Shown here piece by piece: positions 49,460-56,903 of a stretch of 64,000 bases of DNA. Source of the stretch: Hymenobacter perfusus (GTDB lineage: Bacteria > Bacteroidota > Bacteroidia > Cytophagales > Hymenobacteraceae); contig NZ_RWIU01000002.1 in NCBI RefSeq assembly GCF_003944765.1, forward strand, positions 682,001 through 746,000, given 5' to 3'. Within the stretch, counting starts at the first letter, position 1; every line of letters starts with the position of its first letter. Position numbers and translations under genes: made by a program. The notes beneath the pieces are model-generated. The model was given only the letters and a program-made list of their open reading frames with translations, was not told where the DNA came from and made no database searches.

Positions 49460-49491
49460 AGCCCTCGACCTACCCGGTCGGGGGCTTTTTT
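49460..49491 (+). terminator. terminator ending the fiber block
   Basis: AGCCCTCGACC and its near complement around TACC, then six T. The T-run leads directly into late promoter 2. Confidence 0.85.
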
Positions 49492-49494
49492 GTG

Positions 49495-49528
49495 TCCTTT
49501 TTGCGCGCCCCGGGGGCCGGCAGCTTTG
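49495..49528 (+). promoter_or_regulatory. late promoter 2
   Basis: TCCTTTTT (49495–49502), 18 nt, CAGCTTTG (49521–49528). ATG of the protease gene is 23 nt downstream. Confidence 0.65.
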
Positions 49529-49550
49529 CATCACTTCAACCCTGAACCTG

Positions 49551-50936
49551 ATGCGTGTCAACTCCCTTTTAATGGCCGTGCTGAATGGCTTCTTCCTGAT
49601 GGAAGCCAGTGCCATTCAGAACTATCTGCCCCTGGCCGAGCAGATGCGCGAGGGCAAGTTTCGGGCCGCTGACTGGGTAGACGCCGGCATGGATAGTACG
49701 CTGCCGGCCAAATCCCACTTCGTGTTTACGCCCCACGCGGCCGAGCTGGGCATTATGGGCTACGACGCGCTAGCTGATGTGCCGGCCGGTTCGGTGGCCG
49801 TGCACACCATTGAGGGCGTGATGATGGAGGCCGATACGTGCTGGAGCCTGGGCACCGCTTCCATCGGCCAGCTGATCCAGCAGGCCGACGCGCACGAGAG
49901 CATCGTGGCCCACGTGGGCCGCTTCAACACGCCCGGCGGCTCCACCATGGGGCTGGAGAGTTTCGCCGGCATCATTGCCGGCACCCAGAAACCTTTCGTG
50001 AGCTGGGCCCAGCAGATGTGCTCGGCCGGCTACTGGAGCGGCTGCAGCGGCGACGCCATCGTGGTGGCCGGCCGCACGGCCATGGTCGGCAGCATCGGTA
50101 CCATGGTGAGCTTTCGCGACTACTCCAAGGCCATGGCCAAGGCCGGCGTGGAAGACCACGTGATTAACGCCACCGAGTCCACGAACAAGAATGCGGCCTT
50201 CGCCGAGGCCGTGAAGGGTAATTATAAGCCCATCCGCCAGCAGCTGCTGGACCCGCTCAACAACGTGTTTCTGAGCACCGTGCGCGAAAACCGCGCCGGC
50301 AAGCTCGATGCCAAGCAGGAAAAGGAGCTGCTCTCGGGCATGGTCTACATCGGCGAGGCCAGCGTGAGCAACGGCCTGGCCGACCAGATGGGCTCCTTCG
50401 CGGATGCCGTGCGCCTGGCCCTGGAAATGGCCGGCAGCGCCGCCAAAAATGGGAGTAGTACCCCAAAACAAGCCACCAATTCAACTCAACATACCATGTT
50501 CGGAAAGAACAAATTCACGGCCCTGACCGCACTGGCGGGCCTGACCGGCGCGGCCGTGACCACGCCGCTCGTGGAAGCCGCCAACGACCAGCTGGAGGAA
50601 GCCGGCATTACCGGCGTGGCCCTCGTGAGCGAGGCGGCCTTCACGGAGTTGACGGCCAAGGCCGGCCGCACCGACACCGCTGAGGCCGCCGTAGCCGCCG
50701 CGCAGAAAGCTGCCACCGACGCCCAGGCCGCCGAGAAGCTGGCCACCGATGCCGTTACTGCCGCCGAGAAGCGCGCTGACGAGGCGGAGGCGGAGATGGA
50801 GCGCCTGGCCAAGCAGCCCGGTGCTCAGGTGACCCAGCCCCGCAAACCGGCCGGCACCAGCGAAGTGGAGGAGCCCACCTCGGAGTCGGACGCGCAGAAG
50901 CTGGTCGAGAAGCTCCACGCCGAAATGCTCGGCTAG
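49551..50936 (+). CDS. S49-family capsid protease fused to scaffold
   Basis: A 461-residue protein. Residues about 75–300 are an S49/SppA-like serine protease: HVGRFNTPGGS, catalytic S158 in MCSAGYWSG, and VGSIGTMVSF (179–188). Residues about 316–461 are an Ala/Glu-rich scaffold with a long coiled coil (AAQKAATDAQAAEKLATDAVTAAEKRADEAEAEMERL). An internal in-frame ATG at 50496 (MFGKNKFTALTALAG) could give the scaffold alone, as Nu3 within the lambda C gene. The protease matures the procapsid. First gene behind late promoter 2. Confidence 0.8.
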   Translation: MRVNSLLMAVLNGFFLMEASAIQNYLPLAEQMREGKFRAADWVDAGMDSTLPAKSHFVFTPHAAELGIMGYDALADVPAGSVAVHTIEGVMMEADTCWSLGTASIGQLIQQADAHESIVAHVGRFNTPGGSTMGLESFAGIIAGTQKPFVSWAQQMCSAGYWSGCSGDAIVVAGRTAMVGSIGTMVSFRDYSKAMAKAGVEDHVINATESTNKNAAFAEAVKGNYKPIRQQLLDPLNNVFLSTVRENRAGKLDAKQEKELLSGMVYIGEASVSNGLADQMGSFADAVRLALEMAGSAAKNGSSTPKQATNSTQHTMFGKNKFTALTALAGLTGAAVTTPLVEAANDQLEEAGITGVALVSEAAFTELTAKAGRTDTAEAAVAAAQKAATDAQAAEKLATDAVTAAEKRADEAEAEMERLAKQPGAQVTQPRKPAGTSEVEEPTSESDAQKLVEKLHAEMLG

Positions 50937-50979
50937 ACCCGGCCCCAAACCTGATTTTTCATCCTTTTAAGCCCGTATC

Positions 50980-51939
50980 ATGGCTTTAGCAATTACCGCC
51001 GTAGTCGCGCAGTTTGGCGCTTACTACCTCAACCAGGGCCAGAACTTGCAGCGTCTGTACTCGCTGCTGCGCTCCCCCACCATCACGGAGAGCATGTTCA
51101 CGCCCATCAACACCGACGACACGATGTGGCGTGCGGCCAAGACCATCTTCAGCCGTGTGGTGCAGCCCTTCCAGAAGACCTTCACGCCGCTGGCCGGCGT
51201 GGAATTCCAGCCTGTGGAAATCCGCCAGTTCCGCCTGAAAGTGGACGCCCAGGAGTACCCCGACGAGCTGGAAGATACCTGGCTGGCGTTCATGGACGGC
51301 CAGGAAATTGACCGCAAGGCCTGGCCCTTCGTGCGCTGGTACGTGGAAGTGTACCTGATTCCGCAGATCAAGCAGGACATCGAGTTCAACGAGATTTTCC
51401 AGGGTGTGTACCAGGCCCCGGTGGCCGGTACACCAGGTGCCGCCGGCACCTCCATCAACGGCCTGAAAATGATCATCAACGGCCACGTACAGGCCGGCCG
51501 CACCACGCCCATCGCAACGGGTGCGCTGGAACTGACCGACCCGCTGGCGCTGGTGGAGCAGTTCGAGGCCTTCGCCGATGGCATCCACAAGGATTACTGG
51601 AACATTCCCATGATGCTGGGCTGCTCGCCCACGGTGGCCCGCCAGTTCCTGCGCGGCCAGGAGCGCAAATACGGCAAGAACACCGGGGGCGGGGCGCTGG
51701 ATCTGACCATCAACAAGACCAATATCAAGCTGCAGGAGCTGCCCTCGCACCGCAACACGGAGAAAATCTGGTGTACGCCGGTGGGCAACGCCATCATGCT
51801 GCGCCGCAAGGTCAAGAACCAGTCGGCCGTGCAGGTGGAGAACGTGGACCGTCTGCTCAAGTTCTTCACCGACTTCAGCATGGGTGTGGGCTTCATCCTG
51901 CCCGAAATCGTCTTCACCAACGACCAGGAGCTGGTGTAG
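50980..51939 (+). CDS. major capsid protein
   Basis: A 319-residue protein placed directly after the protease/scaffold, with the size and look of an HK97-fold capsid subunit: extended N-terminus (TITESMFTPINTDDTMWRAAKTIFS), WYVEVYLIPQIKQDIEFNEIFQGVYQ, INGLKMIINGHVQAGRTTPIATG, and a C-terminal P-loop-like region (FSMGVGFILPEIVFTNDQELV). Name rests on position and general features, not on a signature motif. ATG at 50980. Followed by a strong hairpin. Confidence 0.75.
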   Translation: MALAITAVVAQFGAYYLNQGQNLQRLYSLLRSPTITESMFTPINTDDTMWRAAKTIFSRVVQPFQKTFTPLAGVEFQPVEIRQFRLKVDAQEYPDELEDTWLAFMDGQEIDRKAWPFVRWYVEVYLIPQIKQDIEFNEIFQGVYQAPVAGTPGAAGTSINGLKMIINGHVQAGRTTPIATGALELTDPLALVEQFEAFADGIHKDYWNIPMMLGCSPTVARQFLRGQERKYGKNTGGGALDLTINKTNIKLQELPSHRNTEKIWCTPVGNAIMLRRKVKNQSAVQVENVDRLLKFFTDFSMGVGFILPEIVFTNDQELV

Positions 51940-51945
51940 CGGGCC

Positions 51946-51998
51946 GCGACAAGCGCCGGCTCCCGGATGGGGGCCGGCGCTTGTCGAAGGCATTTTTT
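51946..51998 (+). terminator. hairpin/attenuator after the capsid gene
   Basis: CGACAAGCGCCGGC and its complement (13–14 bp) around a 13-nt loop, then T-run 51991–51996. It sits inside the late operon, so it probably lowers rather than stops downstream expression. Confidence 0.75.
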
Positions 51999-52027
51999 CA
52001 ATCAACTGATTTCAAGATTTCCAGATC

Positions 52028-52351
52028 ATGGCAGAGGCCAACAAAGAAGAAACCCGTCAGCCCACCGTGGAGTCGCTGACGGCCGAGAACGTTCGCCTGC
52101 AGGGCGAGCTGGACGTGGCCCAGGCCGTCATTGCCGGCCAGGCCGAGCAGCTGGCCAACGTGGAAACCGCGCAGAAGCAGGGCGACGTGGTGGTGGTGAG
52201 CTACGAGAAGCAGCAGTATCGGGTGCTGGCCAAGAAATTCTCCATTAAAGGCGAGGAAATCAAGGCTGAGGAGCTGGGCAAGAACAAGGCGGCCCTCAAG
52301 TTCCTGGTGGAGTCGAAAAGCGGCCTGCTGGTGCCCATCGTGAAGGCTTGA
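52028..52351 (+). CDS. hypothetical head protein
   Basis: A 107-residue protein: N-terminal coiled coil (TVESLTAENVRLQGELDVAQAVIAGQAEQLANVE) and a small C-terminal domain (VVVVSYEKQQYRVLAKKFSIKGEEIKAEELGKNKAALKFLVES). ATG at 52028. Position after the capsid suggests a head accessory protein. Confidence 0.6.
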   Translation: MAEANKEETRQPTVESLTAENVRLQGELDVAQAVIAGQAEQLANVETAQKQGDVVVVSYEKQQYRVLAKKFSIKGEEIKAEELGKNKAALKFLVESKSGLLVPIVKA

Positions 52352-52396
52352 GGCCGGCACGCTTCACCTATTTCATCACGACTAACGACTCAACCA

Positions 52397-52975
52397 ATGG
52401 ATCTGTCGAAATTACAAAGCCTGGGCGGCCTCAATGGCGAGGATAATACGCCCGGCCTGCTCAACTACGTGCTCTGGGCAGCTACGGACTGGTTTGCTAC
52501 CATCGCCAAGGCCCCGAAGTACTCGGCCACTGCCGCTCCAGGCACCTCGGCTATTATCGCGGCCGACCATGCCTTTAAGGAAGGTTTCGGCTTCATTCGC
52601 ATCTACCTGACCCTGGACAGCAGCGAACTGAAGGGTTCCGTGGTGGGGGAGCGGGACGGCCGGGGCCAGAAGATTGAACTGGACGGTTTCCACCCCGGTA
52701 ACCGCGCCGCCGCCCTGGAATTCTTCAACATCGTGAAGAACATCGACGGTATCATGCTGGTGCCCGACGCCGATGGTACCTACATCCAAGTGGGCGCAGA
52801 CGGCCTGCCGGTAGAGCTGGCCCCCGCCTACGGCTCGGGTAAAATCTCCGGTGGTCGTCGGGGCATTACGGTGAAAGCCGAGTGCTACGCGGCCGGTATC
52901 AAGATTTACGCCGGCGACGTGCTGATGAAGCCTGAAAATACGGTCAACGGTGCGCCCGCACCTGGAGGCGAATAA
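52397..52975 (+). CDS. phage structural protein, possible tail tube
   Basis: A 192-residue beta-rich protein (GFGFIRIYLTLDSSELKGSVVGERDGRGQKIELDGFHPGNRAAALEFFNIVKNIDGIMLVPDADG … RRGITVKAECYAAGIKIYAGDVL). The even strand pattern and place in the morphogenesis block suggest a tail tube protein, without a decisive motif. ATG at 52397. Confidence 0.5.
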   Translation: MDLSKLQSLGGLNGEDNTPGLLNYVLWAATDWFATIAKAPKYSATAAPGTSAIIAADHAFKEGFGFIRIYLTLDSSELKGSVVGERDGRGQKIELDGFHPGNRAAALEFFNIVKNIDGIMLVPDADGTYIQVGADGLPVELAPAYGSGKISGGRRGITVKAECYAAGIKIYAGDVLMKPENTVNGAPAPGGE

Positions 52976-52977
52976 GT

Positions 52978-53205
52978 ATGGCCCAGACATCCCTGAACCA
53001 GCGGCTGTTGCGGCCGGAAGTAGCCGATAAGTTCACAGCCACCATAACGCCCTGTGTTATCCATATCCAGCGACTTGACCGCACGATTGACTTGCGCCAG
53101 CTCACGCTGGAGCAGGCCGAGCAGCTGGTTCAGGACCCCAAGTTCACCTACCTGGTGCGCCGGAAGCTCAGGCGCGGGAAGGCCGCACCAGCGGTGAACA
53201 AGTAA
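52978..53205 (+). CDS. small phage structural-block protein
   Basis: A 75-residue protein (AQTSLNQRLLRPEVADKFTATITPCVIHIQRLDRTIDLRQLTLEQAEQLVQDPKFTYLVRRKLRRGK…) with no recognised family. ATG at 52978, 2 nt after the previous stop. Followed by a terminator. Confidence 0.6.
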   Translation: MAQTSLNQRLLRPEVADKFTATITPCVIHIQRLDRTIDLRQLTLEQAEQLVQDPKFTYLVRRKLRRGKAAPAVNK

Positions 53206-53238
53206 CCCCGAAGGTGAGAGAACGGGCAAGTGAGGGGA

Positions 53239-53271
53239 AAGGCCCCAGCCGCATGGCTGGGGCCTTTTTTT
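53239..53271 (+). terminator. terminator ending the capsid block
   Basis: AAAGGCCCCAGCC and GGCTGGGGCCTTTTTTT around GCAT. The T-run is followed at once by late promoter 3. Confidence 0.9.
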
Positions 53272-53274
53272 GCG

Positions 53275-53308
53275 TCCTTTTTCGCCGTGGTGCAGACCGG
53301 CAGTTTTG
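53275..53308 (+). promoter_or_regulatory. late promoter 3
   Basis: TCCTTTTT (53275–53282), 18 nt, CAGTTTTG (53301–53308), then 4 nt and the ATG of the next gene. Confidence 0.7.
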
Positions 53309-53312
53309 GGCT

Positions 53313-53903
53313 ATGAAACATGCCGAACTCCTCGCGTGGCTGGCTGAGCCGGCCGACTTTGCCCAGGGCGCGGGCCTGTACGCGCAGCTGGGCGGCAGCG
53401 GGGTGTACCAGCAGCTCTTCGCCCTGGGCGAGACGGGGTACAGCCGCCAGGTGCTGGTAGCGCAGCTGCAGCTGCTGGCCGGCCCGGTGGAGGAGCCGGC
53501 GGAGGTGGTTCGTCCGCTAGTGGTACCAACCCCCGACGCCGGCGTGCTGGCCGGCCTCCGGACGCAGCTTAAGGCATGCCGCGACGAGCGGAGCCACCTG
53601 CACGCGCAGCTCACGGCCTCGGGAATTCGCGCCACGGTGCGCTGCAAGCTGGCCCACCGCATCTGTGCCCTCACCGACCAGGTGCAGCTGCTGCTGGCCC
53701 ATGAGGCACACCTGGTGGCCCACGGCCGCCTGCCCGGCCCAGTGGCCACGCAGGACGTGACCGATGCCGGTGAGCTGCGCCGCCGCCTCGATAACCTCAT
53801 CAGCCTGCGGGCCAAGGTGCGCAAGCGGCCCGAGCGGGCGGCCGAGCTACCGGGCCTGGAGGCCGACATCCAATTGATTCGTGAAAAACTTCCCCTTCGC
53901 TAA
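53313..53903 (+). CDS. phage protein upstream of terminase
   Basis: A 196-residue protein: residues 1–50 (KHAELLAWLAEPADFAQGAGLYAQLGGSGVYQQLFALGETGY) and a C-terminal helical/coiled region (GELRRRLDNLISLRAKVRKRPERAAELPGLEADIQLIREKL). Similar N-terminal layouts occur in Bacteroidota phage proteins next to terminase, but I cannot name it. ATG at 53313, 4 nt after late promoter 3, so probably leaderless. Confidence 0.65.
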   Translation: MKHAELLAWLAEPADFAQGAGLYAQLGGSGVYQQLFALGETGYSRQVLVAQLQLLAGPVEEPAEVVRPLVVPTPDAGVLAGLRTQLKACRDERSHLHAQLTASGIRATVRCKLAHRICALTDQVQLLLAHEAHLVAHGRLPGPVATQDVTDAGELRRRLDNLISLRAKVRKRPERAAELPGLEADIQLIREKLPLR

Positions 53904-53914
53904 CCTGCTATTTC

Positions 53915-54604
53915 ATGTCGACGCAACTACAGCCTAAGGACCTGCCGGGAGCTACGGACGTCATTCTGCACAAGAGCACGGCCGTGGAGCGCATTTATGC
54001 CGCCAGCATTGCCGAGGCCAACGGCGAGGGCCCGGGGCTGGCGGCCCTCTCGCCGGCCGACCGGCTGGTGAACCAGCAAATTGAGTCGGCCTACGCGCTG
54101 CTGAGCAACTACCACACCTTCGACCAGGCTTGGCCGCTACTGGCCAAGCAGTTCGGTATCAGCCGGGCCACGTGCTACCGGCGCCTGGCCGACGCGCAGA
54201 ACCTAATGGGGGACCTGAAGAAAGTGCGCAAGGAAGGTCGCAAGGCCATTCTGCTGGAGTTTGCGCGCAAAATTCTGCAGCTGGCCCTCACCCAGCGCCC
54301 CCCCGATATGCGGGCGGCCCTGGCGGCCATGAAGTTCGAGGCCACCGTGGCCGGCCTGCTGCGCGCCGACTCGGGCGCGGAGGAGGCTGCCGGGGCCGGG
54401 GGCGGCAATACCAGCTACGTGATTAACCTCACGGTGGAGGGCCGCAAGCCGCGCACCATTAACCTGATGGACCCGGAAAGCATCCAGGACGCCGATTACG
54501 AACTAATTCAGGACGCGGTGCAGCAGCAAGTATTTGGGGCGCAGCAGATGGAGCAACTGCTGCTGGAGCGGCGCGAGGAGGGCGGCTTGGATGGTCATCG
54601 TTGA
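53915..54604 (+). CDS. terminase small subunit
   Basis: A 229-residue protein with an N-terminal/central helix-turn-helix (WPLLAKQFGISRATCYRRLADAQNLMGD, about 72–100) for DNA recognition, a helical oligomerisation region (LLEFARKILQLALTQRPPDMRAALAAMKFEATVAGL), and a C-terminal tail overlapping the large subunit gene by 14 nt. It would select and present phage DNA for packaging. Function from position and HTH. Confidence 0.8.
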   Translation: MSTQLQPKDLPGATDVILHKSTAVERIYAASIAEANGEGPGLAALSPADRLVNQQIESAYALLSNYHTFDQAWPLLAKQFGISRATCYRRLADAQNLMGDLKKVRKEGRKAILLEFARKILQLALTQRPPDMRAALAAMKFEATVAGLLRADSGAEEAAGAGGGNTSYVINLTVEGRKPRTINLMDPESIQDADYELIQDAVQQQVFGAQQMEQLLLERREEGGLDGHR

Positions 54605-56249
54605 TCAGATAAAGCTCAGCTTCAATCAACCGCAGCTGCGCTACGTCACGGCCAAGGGCAAAAAGGAGGGCGTCAGCATCTGGGGGCGGGGGACGGGTAA
54701 GTCGACCATCATTGCCTGGGATATTCACGAAATCGTGCAGACGATGCCCCGCAGCTGTTGGGTTATCGTGGGCTCGACCTACAAGCAGGTGCTCACCCGC
54801 ACCTTGCCCTCGACGATTGCCGGTCTGGAGGCCCTGGGCTACAAGCTGGACCGCGACTTCTACGTGGGCCGCCGGCCGGCGCCTTCGAAGCTATTCGACC
54901 GGCCCATCCAGGGCCCGCTGAGCTACGACCACTTCATTATTTTCCGCAACGGCACCGGGTTTCACCTGGTGTCGCTCGATGCGGGTGGTTCGGCCTCCCG
55001 GGGCCTGAACGTGGACGGCTTTATTGGCGACGAGGCTCTGCTCTTCAACAAGGAGAAGCTCGATGCCGACTTGTCGGCTACCAACCGGGGAAATGGCCAG
55101 TATTTCGGCAAAAATCCGAAGCACCACGGCGTTTTCCTCTTCAGCTCGATGCCCTGGGGCGACCAGGGCCGCTGGCTGCTGGACAAGGCCAAGTACTACG
55201 AAAACGACGGCATTGACCTCACGCAGCGGCAAAACGAGCTGATTGCGGCCCAGGTGCGCTTTATCGATGCCACGACCGACGAGGAGCGGCTGCACTTCTG
55301 GCGCGAGGAGGTAGTGAAGCTCATGATGGAGGTGCGCTACTTCCCGAATGCGGCCACCAAGGGCACATTCTATTCGGAGGCTAACGCCTTCGATAACATC
55401 CAGAACCTGGGCCTGCAGTACCTGCTGGATCAGCGCCGGTTTATGACCGACTTCACGTTCATGATTGAAATCATGAATCGGCGGCCGACGACGGTGGAGG
55501 GTGGTTTCTACCCCAAACTCAACCAGGCCCGCCACGTGGTGGATGCGGATAATGACGATTTCGTGCTGGGGCTGGAGTACAACCTCAAAAAGCTCAGCAG
55601 CCCGGATTCGCGCATGGATTCGGACTGCCGGAGCCATTTGCCGATTGTGGGGGCGGCCGACTGGGGCGGGAAGATCTCGGTGCTCACCCTGGGCCAGAAG
55701 CATGAGGATGTGCGCGAGTACCGCATCCTGAAGGGTATGTACGTGAAGCACCCGCTGCTGGTAAGTGACCTGGCAGGCACCTTCTGTGACTACTATCAGC
55801 ACCACCTGCGCAAGGAGTTCATCTTCCTGGAGGATGCTGAATGGGGTAACAACCGCAACCCCAACAGCCCCTGGACCCTGAACGAGACGTTCATCAAGGT
55901 ACTACAGTCGCGCGGGTGGCGCATCACCCGGGCCAACCTGGGGCGCGTTCCGGGGCACCCCACGCGCTACCTGGTAGGGCAGGAGGTGCTGGCGGAGCAG
56001 GACCCGCGCCGGTACCGCTTGCGCTTCAACAAGGTCAATACCCGCGACGTGGTGCAGGCCATGCTGCTGGCCCCGGTGGGTCAGGATACCAAGGGCAACA
56101 TCAGCAAGATCAAGTCCAGTGAGCGGAAGGAGAGCTTCCCGCAGGAGCACGCCACCCACTTTACCGATACCGTGGATCTGCACATGCTTTACGTTGGCAC
56201 CGACGTGGTCATGACCACGCCGGACTTCAGCGGCCTGATTATCGTCTGA
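54591..56249 (+). CDS. terminase large subunit
   Basis: The packaging motor and nuclease, 552 residues. ATPase domain: Walker A GRGTGKS (32–38), Walker B GFIGDE with D147 and E148, motif III FSSMPWG. Nuclease domain starts at about 350 with D357 in AADWGGK (first metal Asp) and continues with SDLAGTFCDYYQ and a final D in the HFTDTVD segment. ATG at 54591, chosen because the frame upstream lies inside the small-subunit gene. A terminator follows. Confidence 0.9.
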   Translation: MVIVDQIKLSFNQPQLRYVTAKGKKEGVSIWGRGTGKSTIIAWDIHEIVQTMPRSCWVIVGSTYKQVLTRTLPSTIAGLEALGYKLDRDFYVGRRPAPSKLFDRPIQGPLSYDHFIIFRNGTGFHLVSLDAGGSASRGLNVDGFIGDEALLFNKEKLDADLSATNRGNGQYFGKNPKHHGVFLFSSMPWGDQGRWLLDKAKYYENDGIDLTQRQNELIAAQVRFIDATTDEERLHFWREEVVKLMMEVRYFPNAATKGTFYSEANAFDNIQNLGLQYLLDQRRFMTDFTFMIEIMNRRPTTVEGGFYPKLNQARHVVDADNDDFVLGLEYNLKKLSSPDSRMDSDCRSHLPIVGAADWGGKISVLTLGQKHEDVREYRILKGMYVKHPLLVSDLAGTFCDYYQHHLRKEFIFLEDAEWGNNRNPNSPWTLNETFIKVLQSRGWRITRANLGRVPGHPTRYLVGQEVLAEQDPRRYRLRFNKVNTRDVVQAMLLAPVGQDTKGNISKIKSSERKESFPQEHATHFTDTVDLHMLYVGTDVVMTTPDFSGLIIV

Positions 56250-56336
56250 GTTACCTAACCATCACATAAGGAAAGCCCCAAAACGCACTGTTTTGGTTTT
56301 TTTTTGTGTCCCGAGTTACATGACCATCACATAAGA
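56248..56336. repeat. 24-nt direct repeat pair around a terminator
   Basis: GAGTTACCTAACC… at 56248–56271 and GAGTTACATGACC… at 56313–56336 agree at 21 of 24 positions (common end ACCATCACATAAG). A terminator lies between them. Confidence 0.75.
56278..56305 (+). terminator. terminator after terminase
   Basis: CCAAAAC and GTTTTGG around GCACT, then nine T. Confidence 0.9.
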
Positions 56337-56404
56337 ATGCCCCACAGATATCACCGAGGCGGCCTCCGGCAGCTGCCGGGAGCCGACAGTGCAAGCCGGG
56401 GCAT
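56337..56404 (+). ncRNA. candidate structured RNA
   Basis: A 68-nt segment closed by a 7-bp stem (ATGCCCC/GGGGCAT), as long as a tRNA acceptor stem, enclosing a strong hairpin (CTCCGGCA…TGCCGGGAG). It lacks a T-loop and anticodon arm, so it is not a normal tRNA. It follows a terminator and has no promoter I can identify. Confidence 0.35.
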
Positions 56405-56529
56405 CGCGCTAGACTGGTGAGACTGTAAAACGTCTGAGTAGCCCGAAAACGCGGTTTACAGCGCGTGAGGGTAAAACCCTGTGAGATTGGCTTTTTGTGC
56501 GTTTTCGGGTTAGTGAGGGCGGTTTTGTG
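56405..56529. other. non-coding stretch with an 11-bp inverted repeat
   Basis: CCCGAAAACGC (56442–56452) and its complement (56499–56509) enclose smaller hairpins (GGGTAAAACCC). Together with 56250–56404 this is the longest gene-free gap of the late region. Confidence 0.5.
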
Positions 56530-56563
56530 TCCTTTTTATGGGCTGGCCGGCGCGGCAGTTTTG
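56530..56563 (+). promoter_or_regulatory. late promoter 4
   Basis: TCCTTTTT (56530–56537), 18 nt, CAGTTTTG (56556–56563), then CCCC and the ATG of the next gene. Confidence 0.7.
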
Positions 56564-56567
56564 CCCC

Positions 56568-56903
56568 ATGGAAACACCCGCACCCATTCGGCTGAAGGAC
56601 GCGCTGGCTTTGCTGGAAAGCGGCACGCCGGTAGCGGTGCGCTGGGTCACATGCGACCGGCGACGCAAGACCGGCGGCGAGTTCCGCGAGCTGGCCGCCG
56701 CCCGCATCGGCTCGGGTGAGCCGAAGGCGCCGCCGGCCCCGGCGGTGCTCACCGGCGAGCCGGCCACCGTGGCCCGCCTGACCCGCGACCCGGACCACAC
56801 CGCCAACGCGACGCGCAACCTACTGGATACCGCCACCGGCAACCTGGTCAAAATCCACATCTACTTACTCGTGGCCGTGGCCGGCCGCAAAGTCATTCTG
56901 TAA
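56568..56903 (+). CDS. hypothetical phage protein before portal
   Basis: A 111-residue protein (METPAPIRLKDALALLESGTPVAVRWVTCDRRRKTGGEFRELAAARI … RDPDHTANATRNLLDTATGNLVKIHIYLLVAVAGRKVIL), alternating beta strands. No family named. ATG at 56568, 4 nt behind late promoter 4; its stop abuts the portal ATG. Confidence 0.65.
   Translation: METPAPIRLKDALALLESGTPVAVRWVTCDRRRKTGGEFRELAAARIGSGEPKAPPAPAVLTGEPATVARLTRDPDHTANATRNLLDTATGNLVKIHIYLLVAVAGRKVIL

Noticed and set aside
56337..56404. A tRNA gene
   Set aside because: The 7-bp closing stem fits, but there is no T-loop consensus and no anticodon arm.
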